Below the pieces are notes generated by a model that did no database searches, was not told where the DNA came from, and saw only the letters and a program-made list of their open reading frames with translations. DNA of 64,000 nt. Origin: Deinococcus rubellus. Its GTDB lineage: Bacteria; Deinococcota; Deinococci; Deinococcales; Deinococcaceae. A program made the position numbers and the translations under genes. Shown in pieces: positions 19,869 to 30,186 of the stretch. The stretch lies in contig NZ_CP104213.1 of assembly GCF_025244745.1 (NCBI RefSeq), positions 2,611,501 through 2,675,500 of the forward strand, in the 5' to 3' direction. Within the stretch, counting starts at the first letter, position 1, and every line of letters begins with the position of its first letter.

Positions 19869-19909
19869 AGCGGGGCACTGAAAGTCGATTTCAGCGCCCC
19901 GCTCTTTTC
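19869..19909 (+). terminator. Intrinsic terminator
   Basis: AGCGGGGC and GCCCCGCT enclose an inner CTGAAA/TTTCAG stem with a 5-nt loop, followed by CTTTTC on the plus strand only. It implies transcription from the left, where only a decayed frame is visible. Confidence 0.82.
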
Positions 19910-19922
19910 ATTACCCGGTGGC

Positions 19923-20831
19923 TCAGGGCAGTTTGACTTCGAACACCAGCGGCCAGCGCTTGCCGGTCAGCAGCAGCGTACCCCTGGCCGCGTTGAAGGC
20001 GATCCCGTTGGGCACGTCGTCGAAGCCCAGTTCCTGACCGGCTTTGGCAGCGGCGGCCTGCGCCTCGCGGGCCAGGTTCGTCACGTCAATCCAGGCGGTG
20101 ACCTTGCCTGACTGCGGGTCGATGCGGGCCACCTTGTTGCTCAGCCAAACGTTGGCGTACACACTGCCGCCCGCGTATTCCAGCTCATTGAGATTGGTGA
20201 TCGCCGCACCCCGGTCGGATACCCGGACGCGGCGGGTCACGGCAAAGGTGTCGGGGTCGCGCCAGACCAGCGTGTCGGAGCCGTCACTCATGATCAGCGA
20301 TTTGCCGTCGTTGGTGAGGCCCCAGCCCTCGCCCCGGTAGCGCAACTGTCCCAGGCTCCGCAAGTTTCGTGCGTCGTAGAGGTACGCCAGCCCGTCTTGC
20401 CAGGTGAGCTGGTAAGCCACGTCGCCCAGCACCGTCAGGCCCTCGGAGAAGACCTTACTGCTCGGCGGCGCGCGGCGCTGCATGACCTCGCCAGTCTGCG
20501 GGTTGGTGCGCCGGATGCTGCTCTCCCCCACCAGCCCGGTACTCTCGAACAGCACGCCGTCCACCAGTTCCAAGCCCTCGGTAAAGGCCGCCGGGTCGTG
20601 CGGGTATCTTCCCACCACCCTGGGAATCAGTGTCGGGACGCCGGACGCCGGAGCGGGCGCAGCTTTGGGTGAGGTGGAAGCAGCCGCAGAAGGGGTCATG
20701 GTGGGTGCAGGCGCAGCGGGAGCGGAAACCGAGGCCCTGGTGAGCGGAAGCGGCGAAGCAGACTGTCCCGGCGTGGCCGCCTGCGCAGATAACGACAGCA
20801 GCAGACAAAGCAGGAGGGAGCGGCGCGTCAT
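19923..20831 (-). CDS. Exported glutaminyl-peptide cyclotransferase
   Basis: The 302-aa protein has a signal peptide (MTRRSLLLCLLLSLSAQAA), an Ala/Pro/Ser-rich spacer to about residue 70, and then the beta-propeller of plant-type glutamine cyclotransferase: YPHDPAAFTEGLEL, SSKVFSEGLTVLGD, YRGEGWGLTNDGKSLIMSDG, ELEYAGGSVYANVW and GIAFNAARGTLLLTGKRWP. It would convert N-terminal glutamine to pyroglutamate on exported peptides. ATG at 20831 is chosen since TATGCT (20839-20844) ends 7 nt before it and the signal peptide follows at once. Confidence 0.9.
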   Translation of the reverse strand: MTRRSLLLCLLLSLSAQAATPGQSASPLPLTRASVSAPAAPAPTMTPSAAASTSPKAAPAPASGVPTLIPRVVGRYPHDPAAFTEGLELVDGVLFESTGLVGESSIRRTNPQTGEVMQRRAPPSSKVFSEGLTVLGDVAYQLTWQDGLAYLYDARNLRSLGQLRYRGEGWGLTNDGKSLIMSDGSDTLVWRDPDTFAVTRRVRVSDRGAAITNLNELEYAGGSVYANVWLSNKVARIDPQSGKVTAWIDVTNLAREAQAAAAKAGQELGFDDVPNGIAFNAARGTLLLTGKRWPLVFEVKLP

Positions 20832-20915
20832 GGTGCTCAGCATAGAGGGGTCAGGGTCAACAAACGTCCGCCTTTTGGCCCAGTCAGCCTTAACATTCAA
20901 ACCCGGCTTGGTCTC

Positions 20916-21116
20916 TCAAGCGGCCAGCAGGTCCAGGCCCAGAAAGCGCCACAGCGTCCGGCGCGGCACCCGGATGCCCGCAGGGCTTTCCACGGCGGGC
21001 ATCCGGCCCTCGCGAATCCAGCGGCGCACGGTGCGCTCGTGGGTGCCGGTAAACTCGGCGACTTCGCTGACTTTCAGGAGCTTGGGCAGGGTCTGGAACT
21101 GTTCGCTTAGGGTCAC
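20916..21116 (-). CDS. Small MerR/excisionase-type HTH protein (BldC-like)
   Basis: The 66-aa protein is essentially one winged HTH: LLKVSEVAEFTGTHERTVRR followed by WIREGRMPAV and VPRRTLWRFL. Such HTH_17/BldC-like proteins bind direct repeats as small regulators. GTG at 21116 is the start because TGGAGG lies 5 nt upstream; the overlapping ATG is followed at once by TGA. Upstream lies a promoter, a structured region and a terminator, so its expression may be controlled by early termination. Confidence 0.8.
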   Translation of the reverse strand: MTLSEQFQTLPKLLKVSEVAEFTGTHERTVRRWIREGRMPAVESPAGIRVPRRTLWRFLGLDLLAA

Positions 21117-21198
21117 ATGATCCTCCAGGCGGGGCGGGCAGAGATTTACCACAGGCGGCGGGCGCGAGGCAACAGCGTGGGGGCAGCCGGAGACAACG

Positions 21199-21222
21199 AA
21201 AAAAGGCCGCCACAAGGCAGCC
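21199..21222 (-). terminator. Intrinsic terminator upstream of the HTH gene
   Basis: On the minus strand GGCTGCC, loop TTGT and GGCGGCC form a 7-bp stem (one G-U pair), followed by TTTTTT (21199-21204). It lies 83 nt before the HTH gene start. Confidence 0.82.
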
Positions 21223-21353
21223 TCCACTGGATCAGATGTTGATTGGGTTGAGCACGCAGCGCCGCGTCCGGCACAGCCTGACCGCCAGGCCCACCGAAGC
21301 GGGGCCGCCGGAAAAGCGGGCGCGGTTGAAAACAGCCGTAAGCGTTCAACTTG
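21199..21353 (-). ncRNA. Candidate structured small RNA or regulatory leader
   Basis: A TATACT -10 box (21360-21365) and the terminator at 21199-21222 bracket about 155 nt without an evident gene. Read on the minus strand, the segment folds into several nested stems: GTTGAA/TTCAAC, an outer GCGCC/GGCGC, then CCGGC/GCCGG, and inside these GGCCC/GGGCC and CCTG/CAGG. It does not match SRP RNA, tmRNA, RNase P or 6S RNA by the landmarks I know. It could be an independent small RNA or a conditional terminator leader for the HTH gene. Confidence 0.5.
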
Positions 21354-21499
21354 CCCCTCAGTATAACAGCGGATGTCAGGGGCCGTTCAGGCAGCACTGA
21401 AGCTTTATTTAGGAATTTCTCGACCGCTGTACTGATGACGCTCCATCCAACCGCCGCAGTCCAGGGGCGAGGCCGCTGCGCCGCGCTAGCATGGCGCGC

Positions 21500-22279
21500 A
21501 TGTCGCTTCTCGCCCAGCTCTCCGGCACCCTCATCAACACCGCCACGGTGATCGTCGGCTCCGGGCTGGGCCTGCTGCTCGGCAGCCGCCTGCCTGCCCG
21601 CACCCAGCGCACGCTGCTGCAAGTCCTGAGTCTGGTGACCCTGTATATCGGGCTGGGCATGGCGAACAGCCTGGGCAGCGTCAGGGGCGGGCCGGTGCCG
21701 GGCGTCATTCTGGCACTGATCGGGCTGGCGCTGGGCGCGGTCATCGGCGAGGCGCTCAATCTGGAAGACCGGCTCTCGCACCTCGGTGACGGCCTCAAGC
21801 GCCGGATGCGCGGCGAGGGCCAGTTCACCGAAGGGTTCGTGGCCGCCTCGCTGCTGTTTTGCGTGGGGCCGCTGACCATTGTGGGCGGCCTCCAGAACGG
21901 CCTGACCGGCGACAGCAGTTCGTATGTGCTGAAAGCCACCCTCGACGGCATCTCGTCGCTGGCGCTGGCGAGCGTCTACGGCGTCGGCGTGCTGCTCAGC
22001 GCCGTGGCCGTGCTGGTCATTCAGGGCAGCATCGCGCTGGCCTCGGGCGGGCTGGCCGGGCTGCTGCTGGGCGGGGCCGACCCCGCGACCCTGGGCAGCA
22101 ATCCGTATGTGCTGGTCATCACCGGGGCGGGCGGGCTGATGATCGTGGGCATCGGCTGGAACCTGATGCTCGCCGGTCTGGGCTTCGGGGAAGAGCACCG
22201 GGTGCGGGTGGGGAGCTTCTTACCGGCCCTGCTCGTCGCCCCGCTGCTGCTGTGGGCGGCGCGGCTGATCTGGGAGTGA
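21500..22279 (+). CDS. DUF554 membrane protein
   Basis: The 259-aa protein begins MSLLAQLSGTLINTATVIVG, the typical DUF554 start, and has about seven membrane helices with the conserved FCVGPLTIVGGLQNGLTGD loop. Members are putative inner-membrane transporters of unknown substrate. A -10 TAGCAT (21487-21492) ends 7 nt before ATG 21500; the ATG at 21491 would overlap this box, so 21500 is preferred. Confidence 0.9.
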   Translation: MSLLAQLSGTLINTATVIVGSGLGLLLGSRLPARTQRTLLQVLSLVTLYIGLGMANSLGSVRGGPVPGVILALIGLALGAVIGEALNLEDRLSHLGDGLKRRMRGEGQFTEGFVAASLLFCVGPLTIVGGLQNGLTGDSSSYVLKATLDGISSLALASVYGVGVLLSAVAVLVIQGSIALASGGLAGLLLGGADPATLGSNPYVLVITGAGGLMIVGIGWNLMLAGLGFGEEHRVRVGSFLPALLVAPLLLWAARLIWE

Positions 22280-22359
22280 AGCCTAACTTTCCCGGTCCCC
22301 TGCCGAATGCCATAGACGTTCTCGCCCGCCGCGCCCACCCCAGACCTTAAGCTGAAGAC

Positions 22360-23622
22360 ATGACTGCCCGTGACGACCTGCCTGCCCAACAACAGTACGA
22401 CGCCCTGAAAGCCAGACACCTCAAGCTCAACATGCAGCGCGGTCAACCCAGCGACGCCGACTTCGACCTCAGTAACGGCCTCCTCGACGTGCTGCGGCGG
22501 GGCGACTATATGGCCGGGAACCTCGATACCCGCAACTATCCCGGCGGCGTCCACGGGCTGCCCGAGGCCCGCGAACTGTTCGGCCAGTATCTCGACGTGC
22601 CCGCCGCGCAGGTGATCGTCTGGAACAACGCCAGCCTGGAACTCCAGGGCTTCGTGCTGACGGCGGCGCTGCTGCACGGCCTACGCGGCAGCCCCCAGCC
22701 CTGGGTGCGCCTGAGCGGCAAGCCCAAGATGATCGTGACGGTGCCGGGCTATGACCGCCACTTCTTATTGCTCGAAACGCTGGGCTATGACCTGGTGACT
22801 GTGGAAATGCAGGACGACGGCCCCGACCTCGATGCCGTCGAGCGACTGGCCCAGGACGAACTGGTCAAGGGCATCTTATTTGTGCCGACCTACAGCAACC
22901 CCAGCGGCGAGACTATCAGTGAGGACAAGGCGCGGCGGCTCTCGCAGCTCAAGGCGGCGGCCCCCGACTTCACCATTTTTGCCGACGATGCTTACCGGGT
23001 GCATCACCTGTTCGAGCAAAACCGCGACGTGCCAGTGAATCTGATCAAGCTGTGCGCCGAGGCAGGCCACCCCGACCGGGCCATCGTCTTCGCCTCCACC
23101 AGCAAGATCACCTTCGGCGGCGCGGGCCTGGGCTTTTTTGCCAGCAGTGAGGCCAACGTGGCCTACCTCGCCAAGTTGCTGGGCGTCCAGAGCATCGGCC
23201 CCAACAAGATCGAGCAACTGAGACACGTCCGGTTTCTCTCGCAGTATCCCGGCGGCCTGGGCGGGCTGATGAAAGACCACGCCAAGCTGCTGGCCCCCAA
23301 ATTCCAGGCCGTCTACGACGCACTGGCGGCCGGACTCGGCGCAGCGGGCGAGTACGCCACCTGGAAGACGCCCAAAGGCGGCTACTTCGTCAGCGTGGAC
23401 ACCGTGCTGCCCGTCGCGGACCGGGTAATCGCGCTGGCTGAGGCTGCCGGGGTGAGCCTGACCCCTGCCGGGGCCACCTATCCGGGCGGCGTCGATCCGC
23501 ACAACACCAACATTCGCCTCTCGCCCAGCCGACCACCCGTCGAGGAAGTGCGAGAGGCGATGCAGGCGGTGGCGGTGTGCATCAAGCTGGCGAGCGAGGA
23601 GTACCGCACCGCACACGGCTGA
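22360..23622 (+). CDS. Aspartate aminotransferase, type Ic (PF12897-like)
   Basis: The 420-aa fold-type I PLP enzyme starts with [20 protein letters not shown] and NGLLD, as in the type Ic aspartate aminotransferases. It has [20 protein letters not shown], the cofactor Asp/Tyr in [13 protein letters not shown], and the Schiff-base lysine in [17 protein letters not shown]. It would exchange aspartate and 2-oxoglutarate with oxaloacetate and glutamate. TAAGCT (22348-22353) ends 6 nt before the ATG, suggesting a leaderless transcript. Confidence 0.9.
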   Translation: MTARDDLPAQQQYDALKARHLKLNMQRGQPSDADFDLSNGLLDVLRRGDYMAGNLDTRNYPGGVHGLPEARELFGQYLDVPAAQVIVWNNASLELQGFVLTAALLHGLRGSPQPWVRLSGKPKMIVTVPGYDRHFLLLETLGYDLVTVEMQDDGPDLDAVERLAQDELVKGILFVPTYSNPSGETISEDKARRLSQLKAAAPDFTIFADDAYRVHHLFEQNRDVPVNLIKLCAEAGHPDRAIVFASTSKITFGGAGLGFFASSEANVAYLAKLLGVQSIGPNKIEQLRHVRFLSQYPGGLGGLMKDHAKLLAPKFQAVYDALAAGLGAAGEYATWKTPKGGYFVSVDTVLPVADRVIALAEAAGVSLTPAGATYPGGVDPHNTNIRLSPSRPPVEEVREAMQAVAVCIKLASEEYRTAHG

Positions 23623-23666
23623 GCCGCTGGAGTCTGCCCGCCAGTCTTTCACTTACAATGACGCCC

Positions 23667-23957
23667 ATGATCGACGCCGCCGAAATGAACCATCTGACCG
23701 AGCTGGCCCGGCTGGACCTGGCCGAGGGCGAGGCCGAGCAACTGCGCGGCGAACTTAACGCCATCTTGGGCTACTTCGAACAACTTCAGGCCGTGGACAC
23801 AACTGGCGTGGAGGAAATGCAGCGCCCGGTGGCCCTGGTCAACGTGATGCGCGACGACGTGCCGGGCGAGATGCTGGCGCATGCTGCGCTAGAACAACTG
23901 GCCCCGGAGATGCAGGGCGGCTTCGTGAAAGTGCCGCGCACGGTAGAGACGGAGTGA
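23667..23957 (+). CDS. gatC: Aspartyl/glutamyl-tRNA amidotransferase subunit C
   Basis: GatC (96 aa) stabilises the GatCAB complex that converts misacylated Glu-tRNA-Gln or Asp-tRNA-Asn to the amide. It shows [36 protein letters not shown] and the C-terminal LRDD-like [16 protein letters not shown] (23654-23659) ends 7 nt before ATG 23667; an in-frame ATG at 23658 overlaps the box. gatA and gatB are not in the window. serS follows 81 nt later on the same strand. Confidence 0.92.
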   Translation: MIDAAEMNHLTELARLDLAEGEAEQLRGELNAILGYFEQLQAVDTTGVEEMQRPVALVNVMRDDVPGEMLAHAALEQLAPEMQGGFVKVPRTVETE

Positions 23958-24038
23958 ACGGGGTGTGGAGAGGTGCTGGGCTTATTCAGCGCCAAATCAG
24001 CCGCCGAGCAGAACTCCCGAACCCTGGAAGGAACACAC

Positions 24039-25304
<1,266 letters not shown>

Positions 25305-25315
25305 GCAGCCGAACG

Positions 25316-25361
25316 AAGCAAAGGGCCTGACCACTCCTGTCGTCAGGCCCTTTGCTTTTTC
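25316..25361 (+). terminator. Terminator of serS
   Basis: AAGCAAAGGGCCTGA (25316-25330) pairs with TCAGGCCCTTTGCTT (25343-25357), with a T tract at the end. It lies between convergent genes; the A-rich left arm gives a short T tract on the minus strand too. Confidence 0.9.
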
Positions 25362-25394
25362 TGCAATTCACGCACCAGATACGGCGCGGCGCGC

Positions 25395-26375
25395 TTACCG
25401 CTGCGGCTCCACCACCGCCTTGCCCGTCACCTTGCGCCCGGCCATGTCCTTGAGGGCCTGCGGCACGTCAGCCAGGGCGTAGCGGGCGGAGATGTGCGGT
25501 TTGACTTTGCCCTCGCCCATCCAGGTCAACAACTGGCGTAGATTGGCAAGATTTTTCTTCGGGTCGCGCCGGGCAAACTCGCCCCAGAAGACGCCCACCA
25601 CCGACGCGCCCTTGAGCAGCGGCAGATTGAGCGGCAGCGCCGGGATATCGCCCTCGGCAAAGCCCACCACCAGGTATTTGCCGCCCCAGGCAATCGAGCG
25701 AAAGGCAGGTTCGGCCAGCTTGCCGCCCACCGGATCGTAAATGACGTCCGGCCCCTTGCCCCCGGTCAGCTCCTTGAGGACTGAGCGCAGGTCCTGCTCG
25801 GCGTAGTTGATGGTTTCGTCGGCCCCGTTCTGGCGGCAGAGGTCAAGCTTTTCCTGAGTAGACGCCGCCGCGATGACCCGCGCGCCCAGCGCCTTGCCGA
25901 TCTGGACCGCCGCCAACCCCACACCGCCCGCCGCGCCCAGCACCAGCAGAGTCTGCCCGGCTTTCAGCTCGGCGCGGTCAATCAGCGCGTGGGCCGAGGT
26001 GCCGTAGGCGAGTGGCAGGGCCGCACCTTCGGCAAAGTCCACCCCGTCCGGCAGCGGGAAGGTGGCGCTGGCGGGGGCCTTGACCTGCTGGGCGAAGCCG
26101 CCGAGCTGCACGAAGGAGGCGACCCGCTGCCCGACCTGCAGGTGGGTCACGTCCTCCCCCACCGCCGTCACGATTCCGGCCACCTCCGCGCCGGGTATGA
26201 AGGGCAACTCGGGGCGCATCTGGTACTTGCCCTGAATCATCAGCACGTCGGGAAAGTTGAGCGGCGCGGCGTGAACTTCGATGACGACCTCGCCGGGGCC
26301 GGGTGTGGGGTCAGGAATGGTATTCAGTTCGAGGTCGTCGGGCGGGCCGAGATGGGTGCACTGGACAGCTTGCAT
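25395..26375 (-). CDS. Zinc-independent quinone oxidoreductase (MDR family)
   Basis: The 326-aa medium-chain reductase starts with PGPGEVVIEVHAAPLNFPDV, FIPGAEVAGIVTAVGEDV, and has the NADPH-binding motif LLVLGAAGGVGLAAVQIGKA. Structural zinc cysteines are absent, as in quinone reductase-type NADPH:quinone oxidoreductases. GGAG lies 5 nt before the ATG. It lies 85 nt behind a phosphatase gene on the same strand. Confidence 0.9.
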   Translation of the reverse strand: MQAVQCTHLGPPDDLELNTIPDPTPGPGEVVIEVHAAPLNFPDVLMIQGKYQMRPELPFIPGAEVAGIVTAVGEDVTHLQVGQRVASFVQLGGFAQQVKAPASATFPLPDGVDFAEGAALPLAYGTSAHALIDRAELKAGQTLLVLGAAGGVGLAAVQIGKALGARVIAAASTQEKLDLCRQNGADETINYAEQDLRSVLKELTGGKGPDVIYDPVGGKLAEPAFRSIAWGGKYLVVGFAEGDIPALPLNLPLLKGASVVGVFWGEFARRDPKKNLANLRQLLTWMGEGKVKPHISARYALADVPQALKDMAGRKVTGKAVVEPQR

Positions 26376-26460
26376 AAGGCTCCTTCGGAGGGCTGATGGG
26401 GGAAGGCTGATCGTATTTTCAGGACCTTCTGGGCGATGTTGGAGAAACGAAAGATTGACC

Positions 26461-27156
26461 TCACCGCCAGCTCATCAGCTCCGGCGGCAGGTGCCCGGTT
26501 TCGTTGAAGGTATCCAAGCTGACCCGTCCGCCGCCGTAAGTCAGGCGGGTGATAGAGGCGTTCTTGACGCGCCAGTTGAGGGCCAGGGCCGTGTCGGGCG
26601 GGGCTTTGAGTACGCTCGCCACCACGCTGCCGATGACGCCGCCGGAGGTGAAGGCCAGCACGGTTGCGCCGGAGAGCCTGAGCAGGTCGCGCACCGACGC
26701 CTGCACCCGCGCCTGGAAGTCGGCCCAGGCTTCCAGTTCGGGGTGCAGAAGATCACCTTGCAAATACCGGGCCGTCAGCGGCTCCAACATAGCCTGAAGG
26801 TGCTTGTTGCGCTCGGGGCCGAACTTTTGCTGCTCGAAGGTGCGGGCGAGCCGGGCAAAATTAGCGTCCTGTTCGGCCAGCAACGGCGCGAGGTGACGCA
26901 GCAAGCCGTCTCCGTCGTACTCGGCCAGTCGGGCGTCTTCGGTAGCGTCAGGCCAGCCCGAGTCCTCGGCGGCGATCAGGGCCGTGCGGCGCTGGCGCAC
27001 CAGCGGACCGTGCAGAACGTGGGTAACGCCCAATCCTTCCGAGCGCAGTACTTCGCCCAGCCGGCGCGCCTGCGCCTGGCCCAGTTCGCTCAGGCGGTCG
27101 GTGTCGGCCTCAAACGGGGTGGCCTGCCCGTGACGGATCAGCAGCAGTTGGCTCAA
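26461..27156 (-). CDS. Histidine phosphatase family protein
   Basis: The 231-aa protein starts with the catalytic LLLIRHGQATPFE (phospho-His), has HGPLVRQRRTALIAA and the acidic ARLAEYDG, and a late SGGVIGSVVA where the second histidine of the family is usually found; here HSGG appears as TSGG, so the second catalytic His may be missing or displaced. The start is TTG at 27156 with GGAGG 4 nt upstream. Phosphatase activity is likely but weakened by this substitution. Confidence 0.83.
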   Translation of the reverse strand: MSQLLLIRHGQATPFEADTDRLSELGQAQARRLGEVLRSEGLGVTHVLHGPLVRQRRTALIAAEDSGWPDATEDARLAEYDGDGLLRHLAPLLAEQDANFARLARTFEQQKFGPERNKHLQAMLEPLTARYLQGDLLHPELEAWADFQARVQASVRDLLRLSGATVLAFTSGGVIGSVVASVLKAPPDTALALNWRVKNASITRLTYGGGRVSLDTFNETGHLPPELMSWR

Positions 27157-27275
27157 TGGGCCTCCAGGTAAAAGTGACTAGAACTTGAGAACGTCCGCAC
27201 TCTAACCTGTCCGACAGGTGTGCTTCAAGCCGCAGGCGGTTTCAGTCTCAGCGAGCGGGCCGCTAGACTCGCGTG

Positions 27276-28103
27276 ATGAATCCTGCTCTCCTCGGCCTCC
27301 TCTCGGCGCTCAACTACGGGGTGGGCGATTTTCTGGCCGGGCTGGCCAGCCGCTTTGACCCGCCGCTGCGGGTGGTGGCGCTCTCGCACCCGCTGGCTGC
27401 CGCCGTCCTGGCCCTGATGGCGCTGGTGCTGGGCCAGCCGCTGCCGCCCGCCGCCGACTTGTGGTGGGGCGCGTCGGCGGGTGCGGTGGGACTGGTGGCG
27501 GTGCTGGCCTTTTACAAGGCGCTGGCGGTGGGGCCGATGGGCGCGGTGTCGGTGGGCGCAGGCGCACTCTCGGCGGCGGTGCCGGTGGCGGTGGGCGTGC
27601 TGGGCGGCGAGACACTGGGAGCGCTCGGCTGGGTGGGCGCGGCGCTGGTACTCATCGGCACGGCGCTGCTGAGTTTCGCGCCGGGCAAACAGGGCGAGGC
27701 GAGCAACGGCGTGGGCCTGGGCCTGCTGGCCGGGCTGGGCTTCGGCTTCTTTTTCGTGATGCTGGGGCAGGCCAGTGAGCCGTCGGGCACTCTCTGGACG
27801 CTCACGGCCGCGCGCACCGCCAGTTCCTTGATCGCGCTGCCGCTGACCGCCTTCACGGTGGGCCTAAGGCCGCGCAAGCCCGCACTGATCCTGGGATCCG
27901 CGCCCGGCGATTTGCTGGGCAACCTGTTTTATCTGCTCTCGGTGCAGGGCGGCGGCCTCGCCATCGGCGCGCTGCTGACCAGCATGTATCCGGCCTTCAC
28001 CACCCTGCTGGCCGTGGGTGTGCTGCGCGAGCGGCTGCGGCGAACCCAGTGGGGCGGCGTGGTGCTGGCGCTGGCGGGCGCGGCCCTGCTGACAGGAAAG
28101 TAG
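27276..28103 (+). CDS. EamA/DMT-family transporter
   Basis: The 275-aa protein has ten predicted helices in two EamA repeats, beginning MNPALLGLLSALNYGVGDFL and ending with RLRRTQWGGVVLALAGAALL, typical of drug/metabolite exporters. TAGACT (27264-27269) ends 6 nt before ATG 27276; a GTG directly before it is less likely. Substrate unknown. Confidence 0.88.
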   Translation: MNPALLGLLSALNYGVGDFLAGLASRFDPPLRVVALSHPLAAAVLALMALVLGQPLPPAADLWWGASAGAVGLVAVLAFYKALAVGPMGAVSVGAGALSAAVPVAVGVLGGETLGALGWVGAALVLIGTALLSFAPGKQGEASNGVGLGLLAGLGFGFFFVMLGQASEPSGTLWTLTAARTASSLIALPLTAFTVGLRPRKPALILGSAPGDLLGNLFYLLSVQGGGLAIGALLTSMYPAFTTLLAVGVLRERLRRTQWGGVVLALAGAALLTGK

Positions 28104-28171
28104 TTGGCGGCGGCAAGTTGATGGCTCCGCTTGTCGTCCGCTCTCTTCATCCTCATTTGAGAGTCTGACTT

Positions 28172-29929
28172 TCAGGCCTGTGTCCGCCGCACCCGCTTCT
28201 CGGCTTCTATGGCCCGCTGCAACTCGGAAATCTGGACCAGTAGCGCCCGCTGCTCGGTGGCAGAAGCGCCCGTCATCTGCTGGGCCAGCAGGTCCTTTTC
28301 AACCTTGAGCGACTCGATACTCAGGCCCGATTGGATGTCGTCCACGGCGGCGGCGGCGTAGGCTCCCACCTTCTGCTCGAACTGCTCGGTGGCCGCCCGG
28401 CTGTGCGCGCGGGGGTCGCGGCCCTCGAACAGCAGACGGATCAGCAGTTGCTCCTCGGGCTGGCCCCGGAAGACTTCCAGAATCTCCTCGCTGCTTTTCG
28501 CTCCGCGCGCGGCCAGCATCACCTTGCGGACCGTCTCGTTGTGCCAGGGCGTCTGCCCGTCGAGTTTGGACAGCAGCGAGGGGGCCAGCAGAATCTGGCG
28601 CAGCAGGGCCAGCTCGTGGTCGCCCTGCGGGGTGCTGGACATGCCCGCCAGGTGGGTGTCGGTCAACGTTTTGCGCTTGGCCTTGTTGGCGATCCAGTCG
28701 CTGAGGGCTTCGGGCTTGAGGCCCAGTGGGTCACAGGCCAGCCGCCGCATTTCCCTGGCGCTCTCGTCGAAGGGATCGAGGTTCTGCATACGCGGCAGCA
28801 GTTCCATCAAGATGCGGCGCTTGCTTTCTGAGGTCGCCACGCCGTACTTCTGCACGGCGGCCTCCACCCGGTAATGCACCTCGTCCAGCCCACTCGCCAG
28901 CGCCTGCCGGATAGCGTGCAGCTCTCCGGCCATCACCGCGTCGGCGGGGTCCTTACCGCTCGGCACACGGGTGGCGCGCACCCTCAGCTTGCTGCCCACC
29001 ACCTGATCGAGTCCCGATAAGGTGGCTTTCAGGCCCGCCTCGTCGCGGTCGAACATCAGGGCCAGTTTCTGAATGTCGAGCCTCGCCAGCAACGTCGCGT
29101 GGTCGGCGGTCAGCGCCGTACCGAGGGTCGCCGCCGCCGTCTCGAAGCCCGCCTGGTGCAGCGCGATCACGTCCATATAACCTTCCACCACGATCAGCTC
29201 ACCGCCGCCGTCTGGGCTGGCCTGCTGGGCGGCGCTGCGGGCAAAGTTCAGGCCGTAGAGCAACTCTCCCTTCTTGAACGCCTCGGTTTCGGGGGTATTG
29301 AGGTATTTGGGCTTCTCGTCGTTCAGCACCCGGCCCCCAAAGCCCACCAGCCGCCCGAGGTGGTCGCGAATCGGGAACATCACCCGCCCCCGGAAGCGGT
29401 CGTAGACCCGCCCGGTCTGGGTGTTCTCGGAGAGCAGACCCGCTTCCAGCAGTTGCCGGTCCGTCAGGCCCCGGCTGCGGGCCAGGCTCAGCAGGCCGTC
29501 CCAACCATCGGGAGCGTAGCCGAGTTCAAACCTGGCAATCGTCTCCTCGGTCAGGCCGCGTGTATGAAAATAGTCCAGACCCGGCCCCGGCAGGTGGCTG
29601 CGGAAGTACTCCAGCGCGAAGGCGTTCACGTCGTAGATGTCGCGGCTGCTGCGCTCGCCGTAGCGCGTCTCGACGGTGACGCCCGCCTGCTCGGCCAGCT
29701 TGCGCAGGGCGTCGCCGAAGCTCAGGTTCTCAGTGCGCTGCACGAACGAGAACAGGTCGCCGCCCGCCTTGCAGCCAAAGCAGTAATAGTAGCCCTGCTC
29801 GGTGTCCACCTGAAAGCTGGGGGTCTTCTCGTTGTGAAAGGGACACAGGCCCTTCATGCGGCCCTTACCCGCCGGGGTGAGGCTCACATACTGGCCCACC
29901 ACGTCGGCGATATTCAGCCGCTCGCGCAC
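28172..29929 (-). CDS. dnaG: DNA primase DnaG
   Basis: The 585-aa primase lays RNA primers at the fork. It has the CHC2 zinc finger (C29, H32, C50, C53), the catalytic TOPRIM core with [20 protein letters not shown] and [12 protein letters not shown], and a C-terminal helicase-interaction region. The first standard start is GTG at 29929. However, six in-frame codons upstream (29930-29947) read GTKEE after an ATC, which look like genuine DnaG residues, and a TGA closes the frame two codons further up. Initiation at ATC 29947 is therefore possible. Confidence 0.95.
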   Translation of the reverse strand: MRERLNIADVVGQYVSLTPAGKGRMKGLCPFHNEKTPSFQVDTEQGYYYCFGCKAGGDLFSFVQRTENLSFGDALRKLAEQAGVTVETRYGERSSRDIYDVNAFALEYFRSHLPGPGLDYFHTRGLTEETIARFELGYAPDGWDGLLSLARSRGLTDRQLLEAGLLSENTQTGRVYDRFRGRVMFPIRDHLGRLVGFGGRVLNDEKPKYLNTPETEAFKKGELLYGLNFARSAAQQASPDGGGELIVVEGYMDVIALHQAGFETAAATLGTALTADHATLLARLDIQKLALMFDRDEAGLKATLSGLDQVVGSKLRVRATRVPSGKDPADAVMAGELHAIRQALASGLDEVHYRVEAAVQKYGVATSESKRRILMELLPRMQNLDPFDESAREMRRLACDPLGLKPEALSDWIANKAKRKTLTDTHLAGMSSTPQGDHELALLRQILLAPSLLSKLDGQTPWHNETVRKVMLAARGAKSSEEILEVFRGQPEEQLLIRLLFEGRDPRAHSRAATEQFEQKVGAYAAAAVDDIQSGLSIESLKVEKDLLAQQMTGASATEQRALLVQISELQRAIEAEKRVRRTQA

Positions 29930-30087
29930 TTCCTCCTTGGTTCCGATGTGTCCTCACCCCCTCCTGGCAACCCAGGCTGCCGAAAACAGCGCAGCGCCAG
30001 ACGAAGTGTCCAGCGCCGTCAATGTTGCTCTTCGGCAGGCCGCGAACGGCCCCGTGCTCCATCACTGGTCGGGGCGGTCAGGCCTTC

Positions 30088-30117
30088 AGTTTACTCTTCT
30101 GCCGCCCCATTCGTAAA
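30088..30117 (-). promoter_or_regulatory. Promoter upstream of dnaG
   Basis: The minus strand has TTTACG (30112-30117), an 18-nt spacer and TAAACT (30088-30093), giving a dnaG leader of about 135-150 nt. No further gene is seen in 29948-30186. Confidence 0.5.
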
Positions 30118-30186
30118 GGCCCGGAAAACAGCGTGCTGGCGCGGATTTTTTTGATGAATACCGTCGTACAGCGGCTTGGAGCAGTC

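Noticed and set aside
21199..21353. SRP RNA, 6S RNA or tmRNA at this locus
   Set aside because: The GGAA tetraloop region of SRP, the open-complex bubble of 6S and the tRNA-like ends of tmRNA are not found.
23960..24038. T-box leader before serS
   Set aside because: The gap to gatC is only 81 nt, with no specifier stem, T-box sequence or terminator.
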